From NCBI RefSeq assembly GCF_028993555.1, contig NZ_CP118610.1, forward strand, positions 4,029,001 to 4,093,000: a DNA stretch of 64,000 bases, read 5' to 3'. Within the stretch, counting starts at the first letter, position 1. Each line of letters begins with the position of its first letter. This stretch comes from Ensifer adhaerens. Lineage in GTDB: Bacteria > Pseudomonadota > Alphaproteobacteria > Rhizobiales > Rhizobiaceae. Shown here piece after piece: positions 21,514 through 32,668 of the stretch. The position numbers and the translations under genes are program-made. The notes beneath the pieces were generated by a model. That model was not told the origin of the DNA, ran no database searches, and worked only from the letters and a program-made list of their open reading frames with translations.

Positions 21514-22149
21514 TCACATCACGTCGTCGGGATTGCGACCCGGCAACGCCTTGCCCGTCGGCAGGGTCCAGCCAAACTTGAGCGCGCCGCCGCGCACGGC
21601 AAAGGCCGAGAGAACACCCAGTGTCGACGCTGCCACAAGCGGCAGGCCCGCGACCGTTGCAAGCACGAAGGCGCCGGCGCCGACGAGCGCCGCCGTAACG
21701 TAGATTTCCGGCCTCAGAAGCACCGAAGGCTCGCCGGCGAGCATATCGCGCAAGACCCCGCCGAAGGTGGCGGTCAGCATGCCGGTGACGAGCGCCACCG
21801 TCGCCGAGCCGGTGGCAGCATACCCCTTGGCGGCGCCCATGACGCTGTAGGCCGAGAGCCCGATCGCATCCAGCCAGACCAGCATCCGGTAGCGAGAATC
21901 GAAGAGATGGGCGGTGAAGAACAGGACGATCGCGACCGTGGCGCAGACGAGTAGGTAGGTCGGGTTGGTGACCCAGAAGACCGGCGTGGCGCCGAGCACG
22001 ACATCGCGCATCGTTCCGCCGCCGATCCCGGTGACTGAGGCAAGGAAGAGATAGCCGATAATGTCGAGCTGCTTGCGTGAGGCCGACAGTGCTCCGGTCG
22101 CTGCAAAGACGGCCACACCGGCATAGTCGAGGATTTCGAGGATCGGCAT
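21514..22149 (-). CDS. Trimeric intracellular cation channel (TRIC/UPF0126) family membrane protein
   Basis: This roughly 211-residue membrane protein has seven hydrophobic segments arranged as two inverted halves. Each half carries the family's glycine-rich motif, first GIGGGTMRDV and then TFGGVLRDM. Bacterial homologues such as YadS/YicG were first called UPF0126 and form trimeric potassium-permeable channels. I use the ATG at 22149 (MPILEILDYAG); one 15 bases upstream is possible. An overlapping longer frame on the same strand is out of phase and not real. The physiological role is unknown. Confidence 0.88.
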   Translation of the reverse strand: MPILEILDYAGVAVFAATGALSASRKQLDIIGYLFLASVTGIGGGTMRDVVLGATPVFWVTNPTYLLVCATVAIVLFFTAHLFDSRYRMLVWLDAIGLSAYSVMGAAKGYAATGSATVALVTGMLTATFGGVLRDMLAGEPSVLLRPEIYVTAALVGAGAFVLATVAGLPLVAASTLGVLSAFAVRGGALKFGWTLPTGKALPGRNPDDVM

Positions 22150-22216
22150 GGGCGCTCCGGGCAAGATTCGGCGGTTTGCTTTGAAGCTGGGCCATCTCGT
22201 GCCCCGCCGTCAACTC

Positions 22217-23008
22217 TCAGGGCGCCGGCAGGATCGAGGGTGTCCGGCCGGCTAGGCGATAGGCCAGCAGGCCGATCCATTCGCGCACCGCCGTCGTCGT
22301 CAGTTGCGCGTTGAGCGACGGCTGGGTGAAGTCGAGGCCAAGGCCAAGCCTGCCGCTGGTACGATAATCCGTCGGCCAGGGAACGACCGGGATATCGAGG
22401 GCGCGGAAGAGCCCGACTGAACGGGGGATGTGGAAGGCGGAGGTGACGAGTGCGCAGTTCGAGAGTCCATTCGCCGCCAGCAATTCCTTGGTGTTGCGGG
22501 CGTTCTCGAAGGTCGTGCGCGATTGTTCTTCGCGAAGCAGCCGCTCGCCGCCGATGTCGAACGCGGCGAGGAAGCTTTCCGATGCCGCGGCATCTCCGGC
22601 ATAGGCGCCGCTGAACGAGCCGTCGCCGCCGGAAACGAGAATGCGGGCTTCGGGATAGCGCTTGGCGAGCGCGACCGTTTCGATGAAACGGTCTGCCGCC
22701 TGGTTGAATTCGGTGCCGCCGCGACCCGCCATCACCTCGTTCTCGAAGGCGCCGCCCAGCACAACGATGCAGGAGAGCGTCGCAGGTGGTGGCGAGGGGC
22801 GCGTGAAACGGTCTTCGAGCGTCTGGAGAGCGTAGGGCCCTGCGGTCGTGAACAGGCAGACGAACAGCACCAGCGCACCAAACGCGCCAAGAAAGCCGCC
22901 GATGCGACGCAGGCCCGCCGCCGTCGCCAGCAGCCCGGCAAGGGCGGCGAAGAACGAGAACGACAGCGGCTGGGCGACCAGCCAGAAGATTTTCGAGATC
23001 AGGAACAT
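22217..23008 (-). CDS. YdcF/ElyC family (DUF218) membrane protein
   Basis: A 263-residue protein with two N-terminal TM helices (ISKIFWLVAQPLSFSFFAAL and GGFLGAFGALVLFVCLFTTA) and a DUF218 domain. The domain begins with SCIVVLGGAFENEVMAGRGG, includes RILVSGGDGSF, and has the histidine region VTSAFHIPRSVGLFRA. E. coli ElyC of this family affects envelope lipid-carrier metabolism, but the reaction is not settled. I chose ATG 23008; the frame extends upstream to 23155 with a non-membrane, Gln/Ala-rich stretch unlike the family. Confidence 0.86.
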   Translation of the reverse strand: MFLISKIFWLVAQPLSFSFFAALAGLLATAAGLRRIGGFLGAFGALVLFVCLFTTAGPYALQTLEDRFTRPSPPPATLSCIVVLGGAFENEVMAGRGGTEFNQAADRFIETVALAKRYPEARILVSGGDGSFSGAYAGDAAASESFLAAFDIGGERLLREEQSRTTFENARNTKELLAANGLSNCALVTSAFHIPRSVGLFRALDIPVVPWPTDYRTSGRLGLGLDFTQPSLNAQLTTTAVREWIGLLAYRLAGRTPSILPAP

Positions 23009-23209
23009 GGCATCAGCTTCTGCGTTTCGATGCTTAACAAACTGTAAACGCGCACCGGATGGGCCGGCTGCAGCGATACACGCCTGTGCGGCTTGTCCGT
23101 CTTGTTCGCGTTCGCGCAAGGTTGCTCGCGTAGCTTGTTCATCCGAACGTTGCACAGCCGGGGCCGGCCACCACTTTCATTTGAAGCCGAAAGGAGTATC
23201 ATCTGGGAG

Positions 23210-23512
23210 ATGACCACGATATCGGGCTTCAGATCCCAGCTGTTTCGTGCCGCCAACGAGGTTCATGAACTTACCCCGGTGCAGGCACAACGGCTGCTCG
23301 AAGGCGCAGTGGCGCTGATCCGCTGCATGCGCGAACAGACCGGCATGGAACCCAACACCGATGCCCCTGATGTCACCAATGTCCTGCTCGACATTGCCGC
23401 CTCCGTGCCCAACCGATCGGAACGCGAAATCCGCAACGCCCTGCTCGAGTCGGCTGACATCATCCGGCTCTTGACGATGATCCTGGATTCACTGGACGAG
23501 TTGGAAACTTAG
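23210..23512 (+). CDS. Small helical protein, unknown function
   Basis: A 100-residue predicted all-alpha protein starting MTTISGFRSQLFRAANEVHE. The frame is open from 23093, but ATG 23210 is the best start, with AAGGAG 13 bases upstream and GGGA just before it. No cysteine pair, signal peptide or TM is present. It ends with an acidic segment (ILDSLDELET). I do not recognise a domain. It is the last gene before a change in character of the sequence (23.5-26.85 kb). Confidence 0.6.
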   Translation: MTTISGFRSQLFRAANEVHELTPVQAQRLLEGAVALIRCMREQTGMEPNTDAPDVTNVLLDIAASVPNRSEREIRNALLESADIIRLLTMILDSLDELET

Positions 23513-23849
23513 GATCGTCGCTTAGGTATTGCAGAGCCGGACATATGGAATTGCCGCCGCTAGTCCCCTGCTAGCTCCACACGCTATGGCGAAAATCGTA
23601 CTTCCTGAGCTCGAAGAAGCGCTGCAGGATCTTAATTGCTAGGCCATATGTGTACTTGGCGCCATCCCGTCATGGTGCCAATCTTCGGTGCCTTCAGGAG
23701 GCCGCTTACCCTTCGACTGCTGATAACAGTTGGGTTGTTTCCGCTACCGGATCAGGGTTCGGCATTTGCTCTGATTGCGGCCGGCGGGCTCGAAGTCGGC
23801 ATGGCTGGCTCACTTGCTCACAAGGCGTTTGCGACGTACGTCGGCTTTT
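23513..23849. other. Region with no supported gene at the left edge of the accessory stretch
   Basis: 337 bases of less GC-rich sequence. An 82-codon plus-strand frame (23636-23884) overlaps the MarC-like gene and has no recognisable features. An 18-codon frame at 23586 is too short to support. It may be decayed sequence. Confidence 0.4.
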
Positions 23850-24899
23850 CTAAAGGGCAATCATGTTTAAGCTATGCAGGATGATCTGCAGACCGAGCGC
23901 TGCCTGGGTAACCCCGAGCACCACTGCCAATACCTGAAGCGGCGTTCCGATCCACCTTAGAATAGTCTGCGCGAATATCATGGCCGCCCAGTCCAGTGCC
24001 AATATCAGCAGTACGATAGCGGTCACGGTGAGGCCTTCAGTCTGGCGGCCACCCGCCAATGTCGCGAAAACGATGACCGCGGCGATTCCATAAGGCGTGA
24101 CAATCGTTGGAAACGCCAGCGGTGTAAGGGCGAATTTCAGATCTGGCGGCGGTTGGTTTGGCTGAGTTGATATATCCGGCAGGCTGGCGGACGGCTGCAA
24201 GACGGTTTGCAAGGCCACGAGAAACAGGATGATGCCCCCAGTCATCGCCAACACAGGCAATGAGATTTCGAAATTCTCAAGCATGGTGCGTCCAAGCACG
24301 CCGGCGATGGCCAGGGCGGCTGCGGAAAAGAGGATCGCGCGCCTCGCCATCCGACGTCGCAAGTGGGTGTCGCAACTGTTCGTGATACGCACGAAGGGTA
24401 CCAGGATCTTGATCGGGCCAAGCATCAGGAAAAGCATGAGGAACATTTTCCGCGCGCCGAACTCCACTTCCGGCAGGCCAGCTTCAAGCGGCGATTGTGC
24501 ATAGGATTGCATAGGCAAACATACAAGGGCCACCGCAAGGACTAAGCTTAGGCGAATCGAGCACGCAAGACGGTCTTCAAATAAGACCAGCAACTTCAGC
24601 GTTGGTTCTATGATCGTGTTTTTACTTTCAAGATCGTAGCGGTGTAGCCGCGCAACCTCATGGAGCTCGGATCGTTCCGTCCCAGGCCGCAACGAGGCTA
24701 ACTTGAGCAGGGAGGATACCAAGCTTGTTGTGCCTTCGTCTTTTGCACTGTCGAGTAGTTCGACGAATGCGCGATTGCCGTCGATCAACCGAGTGAAGGC
24801 AGTGTTCGCATCAGTCGGTCTGGGGCGAACGCCGAGGTCCTTCTCCTCGGACCGGTACTCAATTCCTACCGTTCTCACTGGGGTTCCCAGCCGTTTCAA
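23850..24899 (-). CDS. MarC-family membrane protein with an N-terminal extension
   Basis: The C-terminal 205 residues have six hydrophobic segments of the MarC/UPF0056 family. These include MFLMLFLMLGPIKILVPFV (family: P-x-P near TM1), LPVLAMTGGIILFLVALQTV and FALTPLAFPTIVTPYGIAAV. Before them comes a signal-peptide-like stretch (IRLSLVLAVALVCLPMQSYA) and, in the open frame, about 115 further soluble residues. Normal MarC proteins are about 200-220 residues, so either the protein starts near 24593 at a TTG or this is a fusion. Transport function in the family is not proven. Base use differs from the flanking core genes. Confidence 0.68.
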   Translation of the reverse strand: MKRLGTPVRTVGIEYRSEEKDLGVRPRPTDANTAFTRLIDGNRAFVELLDSAKDEGTTSLVSSLLKLASLRPGTERSELHEVARLHRYDLESKNTIIEPTLKLLVLFEDRLACSIRLSLVLAVALVCLPMQSYAQSPLEAGLPEVEFGARKMFLMLFLMLGPIKILVPFVRITNSCDTHLRRRMARRAILFSAAALAIAGVLGRTMLENFEISLPVLAMTGGIILFLVALQTVLQPSASLPDISTQPNQPPPDLKFALTPLAFPTIVTPYGIAAVIVFATLAGGRQTEGLTVTAIVLLILALDWAAMIFAQTILRWIGTPLQVLAVVLGVTQAALGLQIILHSLNMIAL

Positions 24900-25141
24900 G
24901 GCGCATGTAGAGATTATACTCTCGTTGCAACTTCCGGGCCACCATCAGTGAATCGGGTCACTTGTCGTTGCCCTGAACGAGAGCGCCGATTGAGCGAGTA
25001 GACACCAACCACGGCGACAATCGGCGCGGCGGACTTCGACGGCGTGCCGTCCTAGACGATGTAAGCGCTGGCTGCTAGTCTCAAGGTTCGGCTTAGTCTT
25101 CTGGCGACCAAGTACAATGGAACACGATCGTGCGTCTTCCG

Positions 25142-25258
25142 ATGTGGGGCTCACCACTGGCGGGAACATTGATTGCCTCCTTTATGATAGGCATCGTGCT
25201 ACCGCTGCGCTGGTTTGACCGTGCCAAACGAGTCACCGAAAAAAGGCGGGCAAACTAA
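25142..25258 (+). CDS. Possible 38-residue membrane peptide overlapping the CorA start
   Basis: ATG 25142 to TAA 25258 encodes a peptide with one hydrophobic helix (LAGTLIASFMIGIVLPL) and a strongly basic tail (RWFDRAKRVTEKRRAN), positive-inside in pattern. It overlaps the first codons of the CorA-like gene in another frame, which could couple their translation. No clear Shine-Dalgarno is present, so this may be chance. Confidence 0.25.
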   Translation: MWGSPLAGTLIASFMIGIVLPLRWFDRAKRVTEKRRAN

Positions 25259-26270
25259 CGCCAGGGTGAGGCCGCTCTTCGGCTTTCGCTTTTCACAGGC
25301 GGGAGCGGTGGTGCAAGAGTACTACCTGCCCGATCCCGCCGAAACTCCCGCTTCTGAGCGGGACGATACGTTCCTCTGGGTCCATCTCGACCTTTCCGAC
25401 CCGTCGATGGTCGACTGGTTGATGCGGCTCGCGATCCCCTCAGACGTTCGGGAGGCTGTTTCCCGTCCAATTCCGCGTGGCCGGATCTTCACTCTCGACA
25501 CGTTGATATACGGTCAGTTGCGTGACTTGCGCGTTCCGACGGCGGATGAGGGCAGTGGGCGGCAGTCCGCGGCGCTGAGTCTGCTGATCATCCCAGGGCT
25601 CGTGGTCACCGGTGGTGTGGAGCCATTGACGACGGTGGAGCGCCTGCGGGAGCGTATCGTCGCCGGCGCGGCGAGAGTTGGCTCTCCAATCTCTCTGCTC
25701 ACAGAGTTCTTTATTTCGCTCAACTTGCTTGGCGAGCAGGCTCTGGACGAGGCCTCCGAGAATATCGCTCAGCTGGGGTCCAGGATGCTGAGAAGTCAAC
25801 GCAGCTTCGAGCAGCGCCAAGAGCTGCCGCGCATGCGCCAACAGCTCCTGCAAACGCGCGTGCATGCGATGAACATAGCCCGAGACATGGCGTACAAGCG
25901 AACCGCTATGCTGGAGCTTTTGCGCGAATGCCCCCCCATTTCGGAGCCCGGGGACTATCGCGAACTTCGACGTGAAATCGATCGGTACAATGCGCTGATC
26001 GACGACATTCGCGACTTTGCCGATCGATGCCAGTCCATTCTCGATGAACAGCGCGCCCAGGTTGAGGAAGCCGCAAGCCGAAACCTCTACATCTTGACGA
26101 TCTTCTCCGCCGTCTTCATGCCAGCGACGCTAATCGCGGGAATGTGGGGGATGAACGTAAGCTGGTTGCCCTTCGGCGTAGGTGAATACGGTTTCTGGGA
26201 AATTTCCGCACTGGTAGCGCTATCGGTTGGTGTCGTCCTGCTCTGGGTTCGTTTGATGCGGATATTGTAG
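25215..26270 (+). CDS. CorA-family divalent cation transporter (ZntB-like)
   Basis: The protein of about 350 residues has the CorA architecture: a cytoplasmic alpha/beta domain (FLWVHLDLSDPSMVDWLMRL), long stalk helices (LRREIDRYNALIDDIRDFAD), and two C-terminal TM helices. The first TM ends in the signature GMWGMNV, the GMN selectivity motif. The loop then reads SWLPFGVGEYGFWE, and TM2 runs to a basic end. CorA/ZntB proteins move Mg, Co, Ni or Zn ions as pentamers; which ion is not clear. The start may be TTG 25215 or GTG 25221; no ATG is suitable. It lies in the accessory stretch left of tRNA-Ala. Confidence 0.88.
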   Translation: MTVPNESPKKGGQTNARVRPLFGFRFSQAGAVVQEYYLPDPAETPASERDDTFLWVHLDLSDPSMVDWLMRLAIPSDVREAVSRPIPRGRIFTLDTLIYGQLRDLRVPTADEGSGRQSAALSLLIIPGLVVTGGVEPLTTVERLRERIVAGAARVGSPISLLTEFFISLNLLGEQALDEASENIAQLGSRMLRSQRSFEQRQELPRMRQQLLQTRVHAMNIARDMAYKRTAMLELLRECPPISEPGDYRELRREIDRYNALIDDIRDFADRCQSILDEQRAQVEEAASRNLYILTIFSAVFMPATLIAGMWGMNVSWLPFGVGEYGFWEISALVALSVGVVLLWVRLMRIL

Positions 26271-26373
26271 TGGATTTCGGTGTGTCTGAAAGGTGAGGAG
26301 GGTGCAGCGCTGATGGTGGCCGGAATGAAATCGGGATAGGCGGCCGGCTTCGTTTCGGAATCAATGGCCGACT

Positions 26374-26496
26374 TCACCGGAATGCGCATCTTGCGTCGCA
26401 CTCAGCGCAGTGGACCAGCTCTCTCGTCTCCATGTCGCGGTACGAAATGCGCTCACGTGTGCCGCATCTGGTACACTGAATTTTAAAGCTACCCAC
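26374..26496 (-). CDS. Putative 40-residue zinc-ribbon micro-protein
   Basis: A minus-strand frame from GTG 26496 to TGA 26374 encodes a compact peptide with two cysteine knuckles, QCTRCGTRERISYRDM and VHCAECDARC. The spacing is right for a one-zinc ribbon. The open frame runs further upstream to a TAG, without an ATG, and the GTG lacks a good Shine-Dalgarno. It could therefore be a real short protein with a weak start or the tail of a broken gene. It lies 85 bases downstream of the 26-residue ORF on the same strand. Confidence 0.42.
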   Translation of the reverse strand: MGSFKIQCTRCGTRERISYRDMETRELVHCAECDARCAFR

Positions 26497-26581
26497 AGCA
26501 AGATTTTCATTGGCCCTTCTGTGCGGACCGCGTGCTGGTCCAGCGCAGGAGAACCCGAGCTATGTCATCTCGCGACGGCTT

Positions 26582-26662
26582 TTAGTCTCGCCTCGCCTGT
26601 TGACGGAATTGCTGTTGCCGCTCCCGTTGAGCGGCATTCTTCTGTTTGGTGGTTTTCGGCAT
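26582..26662 (-). CDS. 26-residue basic micro-protein with perfect Shine-Dalgarno
   Basis: ATG 26662 is preceded by GGAGGT at a spacing of 6 bases, the best ribosome binding site in this region. The peptide starts MPKTTKQKNAAQRERQ and stays Gln/Arg-rich to a TAA at 26582-26584. It is strongly basic and predicted helical, the kind of peptide that could bind nucleic acid or a ribosome. I do not know the function. The frame upstream of this ATG has no such signal, so the short form is preferred. Confidence 0.5.
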   Translation of the reverse strand: MPKTTKQKNAAQRERQQQFRQQARRD

Positions 26663-26854
26663 GTTCGCACCTCCAAGCGCAAGGTGCACTCCGCAGCGTG
26701 TAAGAAACCACGTCAGGCGCTCGTAGTTCGAAGATGGCGGATCAACGGCGCAGTTTTTTGAGTTCGGCGTTTCCCTGGCGCGCTCCCCGCATGCCAAAGC
26801 AGGATTGGCACCCTTTGGCGCTTCGGTAACATTCGGTATTCATTTAGAGAAGTT

Positions 26855-26930
<76 letters not shown>

Positions 26931-27130
26931 ATATCGGGTTCCGGCTAGGCCGGTCCGGGAAGTTCGCCGGGCTGTTTTGCTCGGCGAGTGGCGGCTTATT
27001 ACTTCCCCTTTTTGAGGATGGCAAGCCGAAAAATGCGTGGCCTGTGGATTTATTTTCAGTCCGGGCCGATTTTCTCCCGTCCGGGCCCTATAGGCCGAGG
27101 ACGGGAGCATTCTCATGTCATTTGAAGTGC

Positions 27131-27526
27131 TTAGACGTCTTCGTCTTCGTCGGAAACGCCGATGAGGCCGCTCATGTCGTCGTCGTCTTCGTCCTCGTCG
27201 GCTTCGAGGAAGGTATCGTCGTCGTCACCGTCGATTTCGACGTCGTCGTCGCCGAGATCCGGCAGGTCGTCGCCGCCCGCTGCCTCGTCATCGGCATCCT
27301 CGAGCGAAACGAGTTCGACTTCGGTGTTCTCTGCATCGACTTCCGTGACGTCTTCTTCTTCTTCCTTCTCGAGCACCTTGGCGACCGAGCTTTCTTCGAA
27401 GAAGGACAGCGGGTAGGACTTGCCGGTGTAAGGCGAAACGATCGGATCACGGTTCAGATCGTAGAATTTGCGCCCCGTTTCCGGGTCGATGCGCTTTGTT
27501 CCAAGTTCCGGTTTTGCCACAGTCAA
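27131..27526 (-). CDS. FYDLN-acid family protein (TIGR02300)
   Basis: A 131-residue alphaproteobacterial protein. The N-terminus holds the conserved core AKPELGTKRIDPETGRKFYD followed by LNRDPIVSPYTGK, which names the family. The rest is extremely acidic, with long Asp/Glu runs and no structure. There is no signal peptide. The function is unknown; the acidic tail suggests binding to a basic partner. GTG two codons after the ATG is a possible alternative start. It is oriented towards the tRNA-Ala and diverges from aroA. Confidence 0.9.
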   Translation of the reverse strand: MTVAKPELGTKRIDPETGRKFYDLNRDPIVSPYTGKSYPLSFFEESSVAKVLEKEEEEDVTEVDAENTEVELVSLEDADDEAAGGDDLPDLGDDDVEIDGDDDDTFLEADEDEDDDDMSGLIGVSDEDEDV

Positions 27527-30070
<2,544 letters not shown>

Positions 30071-30074
<4 letters not shown>

Positions 30075-30709
30075 CGTTCACCATTGCCATCGACGGACCG
30101 GCCGCAGCCGGCAAGGGCACGCTCTCGCGTCGGATCGCCGAGGAGTACGGCTTTCACCATCTCGATACGGGGCTGACCTATCGCGCCACCGCCAAGGCGC
30201 TGCTGGATGCCGGCCTGCCGCTCGATGACGAGGCGGTCGCCGAAAAGATGGCGCGCGAGGTCGAACTGGCGGGGCTCGATCGTTCCGTGCTGTCCGCCCA
30301 TGCAATCGGCGAGGCGGCATCGAAGATCGCGGTCATGCCGGCGGTGCGCCGGGCGCTGGTCGAGGCGCAGCGCGCCTTTTCGTTGCGCGAGCCCGGAACG
30401 GTGCTCGACGGCCGCGATATCGGCACGGTCGTCTGCCCGGATGCGCCGGTAAAACTCTACGTCACCGCGTCGCCGGAAGTGCGGGCGAAGCGCCGCTTTG
30501 ACGAGATCGTCGGCAACGGTCAGCCGGCCGATTTTGAGGCGATCTTCGAGGATGTGAAGAAGCGCGACGAGCGCGACATGGGGCGCGCCGACAGTCCTTT
30601 GCGTCCCGCCGATGACGCGCACTTGCTTGATACGTCTGAAATGAGTATAGAGGCGGCGTTTCAGGCCGCGAAGTCTTTGATCGATGCGGCCCTGATCAAG
30701 AAGATCTGA
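30071..30709 (+). CDS. cmk: Cytidylate kinase
   Basis: Cmk phosphorylates CMP and dCMP to diphosphates using ATP. The 212-residue protein has the P-loop [17 protein letters not shown] and the CMP-binding region [19 protein letters not shown]. The [17 protein letters not shown] motif and the lid stretch [12 protein letters not shown] are also present. ATG 30071 overlaps the preceding stop as ATGA; the frame is open to 30023. aroA-x-cmk-rpsA is a common order in rhizobia. A 9-bp inverted repeat follows the stop. Confidence 0.95.
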
Positions 30710-30749
30710 AGAAGAGCCTATCCCCGACACTGTCAGGATCGCTCTTCTT
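30709..30749 (+). other. Inverted repeat between cmk and rpsA
   Basis: AAGAAGAGC (30709-30717) pairs with GCTCTTCTT (30741-30749) around a 23-base loop. There is no T tract, so its role (weak terminator or leader structure of rpsA) is uncertain. Confidence 0.35.
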
Positions 30750-30874
30750 GCATAGCCTGAAATTCCGTCCACGCGCCGGATTGTCCCTTTGATGGGACGG
30801 ACTGGGTTCAGGCCTGTTCAACACCAGCCCCCGGCGCATGTGCGTCTCCACGCGAGATGCATGCAGGAGATTCC

Positions 30875-32581
30875 ATGTCTGCTACCAATCCTACCCGTGA
30901 CGATTTCGCCGCCCTTCTCGAAGAATCCTTCGCGAAGACCGATCTCGCCGAAGGCTATGTTGCCAAGGGCATCGTTACGGCCATCGAAAAGGACGTCGCC
31001 GTTGTCGACGTCGGTCTGAAGGTCGAAGGCCGCATCGCTCTGAAGGAATTCGGCGCGAAGGCCAAGGACGGCTCGCTCAAGGTCGGCGACGAAGTCGAAG
31101 TCTACGTTGAGCGTATCGAAAACGCGCTCGGCGAAGCTGTTCTGTCGCGCGAAAAGGCTCGCCGCGAAGAAAGCTGGATGCGCCTGGAAGTGAAGTTCGA
31201 AGCCGGCGAACGCGTCGAAGGCATCATCTTCAACCAGGTCAAGGGTGGCTTCACCGTCGATCTCGACGGCGCCGTTGCCTTCCTTCCGCGTTCGCAGGTC
31301 GACATCCGTCCGATCCGCGACGTCACCCCGCTGATGCACAACCCGCAGCCCTTCGAAATCCTCAAGATGGACAAGCGCCGCGGCAACATCGTCGTTTCGC
31401 GTCGTACGGTTCTCGAAGAGTCCCGCGCCGAGCAGCGTTCTGAAATCGTTCAGAACCTTGAAGAAGGCCAGGTTGTCGAAGGCGTCGTCAAGAACATCAC
31501 CGACTACGGTGCGTTCGTCGACCTCGGCGGCATCGACGGTCTGCTCCATGTCACCGACATGGCATGGCGCCGCGTGAACCATCCGTCGGAGATCCTGAAC
31601 ATCGGCCAGCAGGTCAAGGTTCAGATCATCCGCATCAACCAGGAAACCCACCGCATCTCGCTCGGCATGAAGCAGCTCGAGTCGGATCCGTGGGATGGCA
31701 TCGGCGCGAAGTACCCGGTCGGCAAGAAGATCTCCGGTACCGTCACGAACATCACCGACTACGGTGCATTCGTCGAGCTGGAGCCGGGCATCGAAGGCCT
31801 GATCCACATCTCCGAAATGTCCTGGACCAAGAAGAACGTACACCCCGGCAAGATCCTGTCCACGAGCCAGGAAGTCGACGTTGTCGTTCTCGAAGTCGAT
31901 CCGACCAAGCGTCGTATCTCGCTCGGCCTCAAGCAGACGCTCGAGAACCCGTGGCAGGCATTCGCGCATAGCCATCCGGCTGGCACCGAAGTCGAAGGCG
32001 AAGTCAAGAACAAGACCGAATTCGGCCTGTTCATCGGCCTCGACGGCGACGTCGACGGCATGGTTCACCTTTCCGACCTCGACTGGAACCGTCCGGGCGA
32101 GCAGGTCATCGAAGAGTTCAACAAGGGCGACGTTGTTCGCGCTGTTGTTCTTGACGTCGACGTCGAAAAGGAGCGCATCTCGCTCGGCATCAAGCAGCTC
32201 GGCAAGGATGCAGTCGGCGATGCCGCTGCTTCCGGCGAACTGCGCAAGAACGCCGTTGTTTCGGCCGAAATCATCGCGATCAACGATGGCGGCATCGAAG
32301 TGAAGCTCGTCAACCACGAAGACATCACCTCGTTCATCCGCCGCGCTGACCTCGCGCGTGACCGCGACGAACAGCGTCCGGAGCGTTTCTCGGTTGGTCA
32401 GGTTGTCGACGCCCGCGTCACCAACTTCTCCAAGAAGGACCGCAAGATCCAGCTGTCGATCAAGGCTCTGGAAATCGCCGAAGAGAAGGAAGCCGTTGCT
32501 CAGTTCGGTTCGTCCGACTCGGGCGCTTCGCTCGGCGACATCCTTGGCGCGGCTCTGAAGAACCGCCAGAACAACGAGTAA
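30875..32581 (+). CDS. rpsA: 30S ribosomal protein S1
   Basis: S1 recruits mRNA to the 30S subunit. The 568-residue protein has six S1 repeats. The first two (from GYVAKGIVTAIEKDVAVVDV and VEGIIFNQVKGGFTVDLDGA) serve ribosome binding. The later four (e.g. VKNITDYGAFVDLGGIDGLL, VTNITDYGAFVELEPGIEGL) bind RNA. ATG 30875 has AGGAGA 7 bases upstream; the frame is open from 30857. Codon use is strongly biased, as expected for a highly expressed gene. A strong terminator follows. Confidence 0.97.
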   Translation: MSATNPTRDDFAALLEESFAKTDLAEGYVAKGIVTAIEKDVAVVDVGLKVEGRIALKEFGAKAKDGSLKVGDEVEVYVERIENALGEAVLSREKARREESWMRLEVKFEAGERVEGIIFNQVKGGFTVDLDGAVAFLPRSQVDIRPIRDVTPLMHNPQPFEILKMDKRRGNIVVSRRTVLEESRAEQRSEIVQNLEEGQVVEGVVKNITDYGAFVDLGGIDGLLHVTDMAWRRVNHPSEILNIGQQVKVQIIRINQETHRISLGMKQLESDPWDGIGAKYPVGKKISGTVTNITDYGAFVELEPGIEGLIHISEMSWTKKNVHPGKILSTSQEVDVVVLEVDPTKRRISLGLKQTLENPWQAFAHSHPAGTEVEGEVKNKTEFGLFIGLDGDVDGMVHLSDLDWNRPGEQVIEEFNKGDVVRAVVLDVDVEKERISLGIKQLGKDAVGDAAASGELRKNAVVSAEIIAINDGGIEVKLVNHEDITSFIRRADLARDRDEQRPERFSVGQVVDARVTNFSKKDRKIQLSIKALEIAEEKEAVAQFGSSDSGASLGDILGAALKNRQNNE

Positions 32582-32603
32582 TCGTTGCCTGACATCTGAA
32601 CTG

Positions 32604-32640
32604 AAAAACCCGCGGAGAGCGATCTCCGCGGGTTTTTCTT
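32604..32640. terminator. Bidirectional terminator after rpsA
   Basis: A perfect 15-bp stem (32604-32618 with 32623-32637) whose outer pairs are A and T runs, with a 4-base loop. It also ends the convergent minus-strand gene. Confidence 0.9.
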
Positions 32641-32668
32641 TGCTCGAATGCTTGCTCGGGTCGCGCCC

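Noticed and set aside
23572..23580. TAGCTCCAC matching the tRNA-Ala 3' end, as a possible att site
   Set aside because: Only 9 bases match, and it is inverted relative to the tRNA. A direct repeat is needed for integrase-type insertion, and no integrase is present.
23586..23642. 18-codon ORF starting MAKIVLPELEEALQ
   Set aside because: Too short, without a clear ribosome binding site or partner. It may be a fragment but cannot be supported.
23636..23884. 82-codon plus-strand ORF
   Set aside because: It overlaps the end of the MarC-like gene on the other strand and has no motif or start signal.
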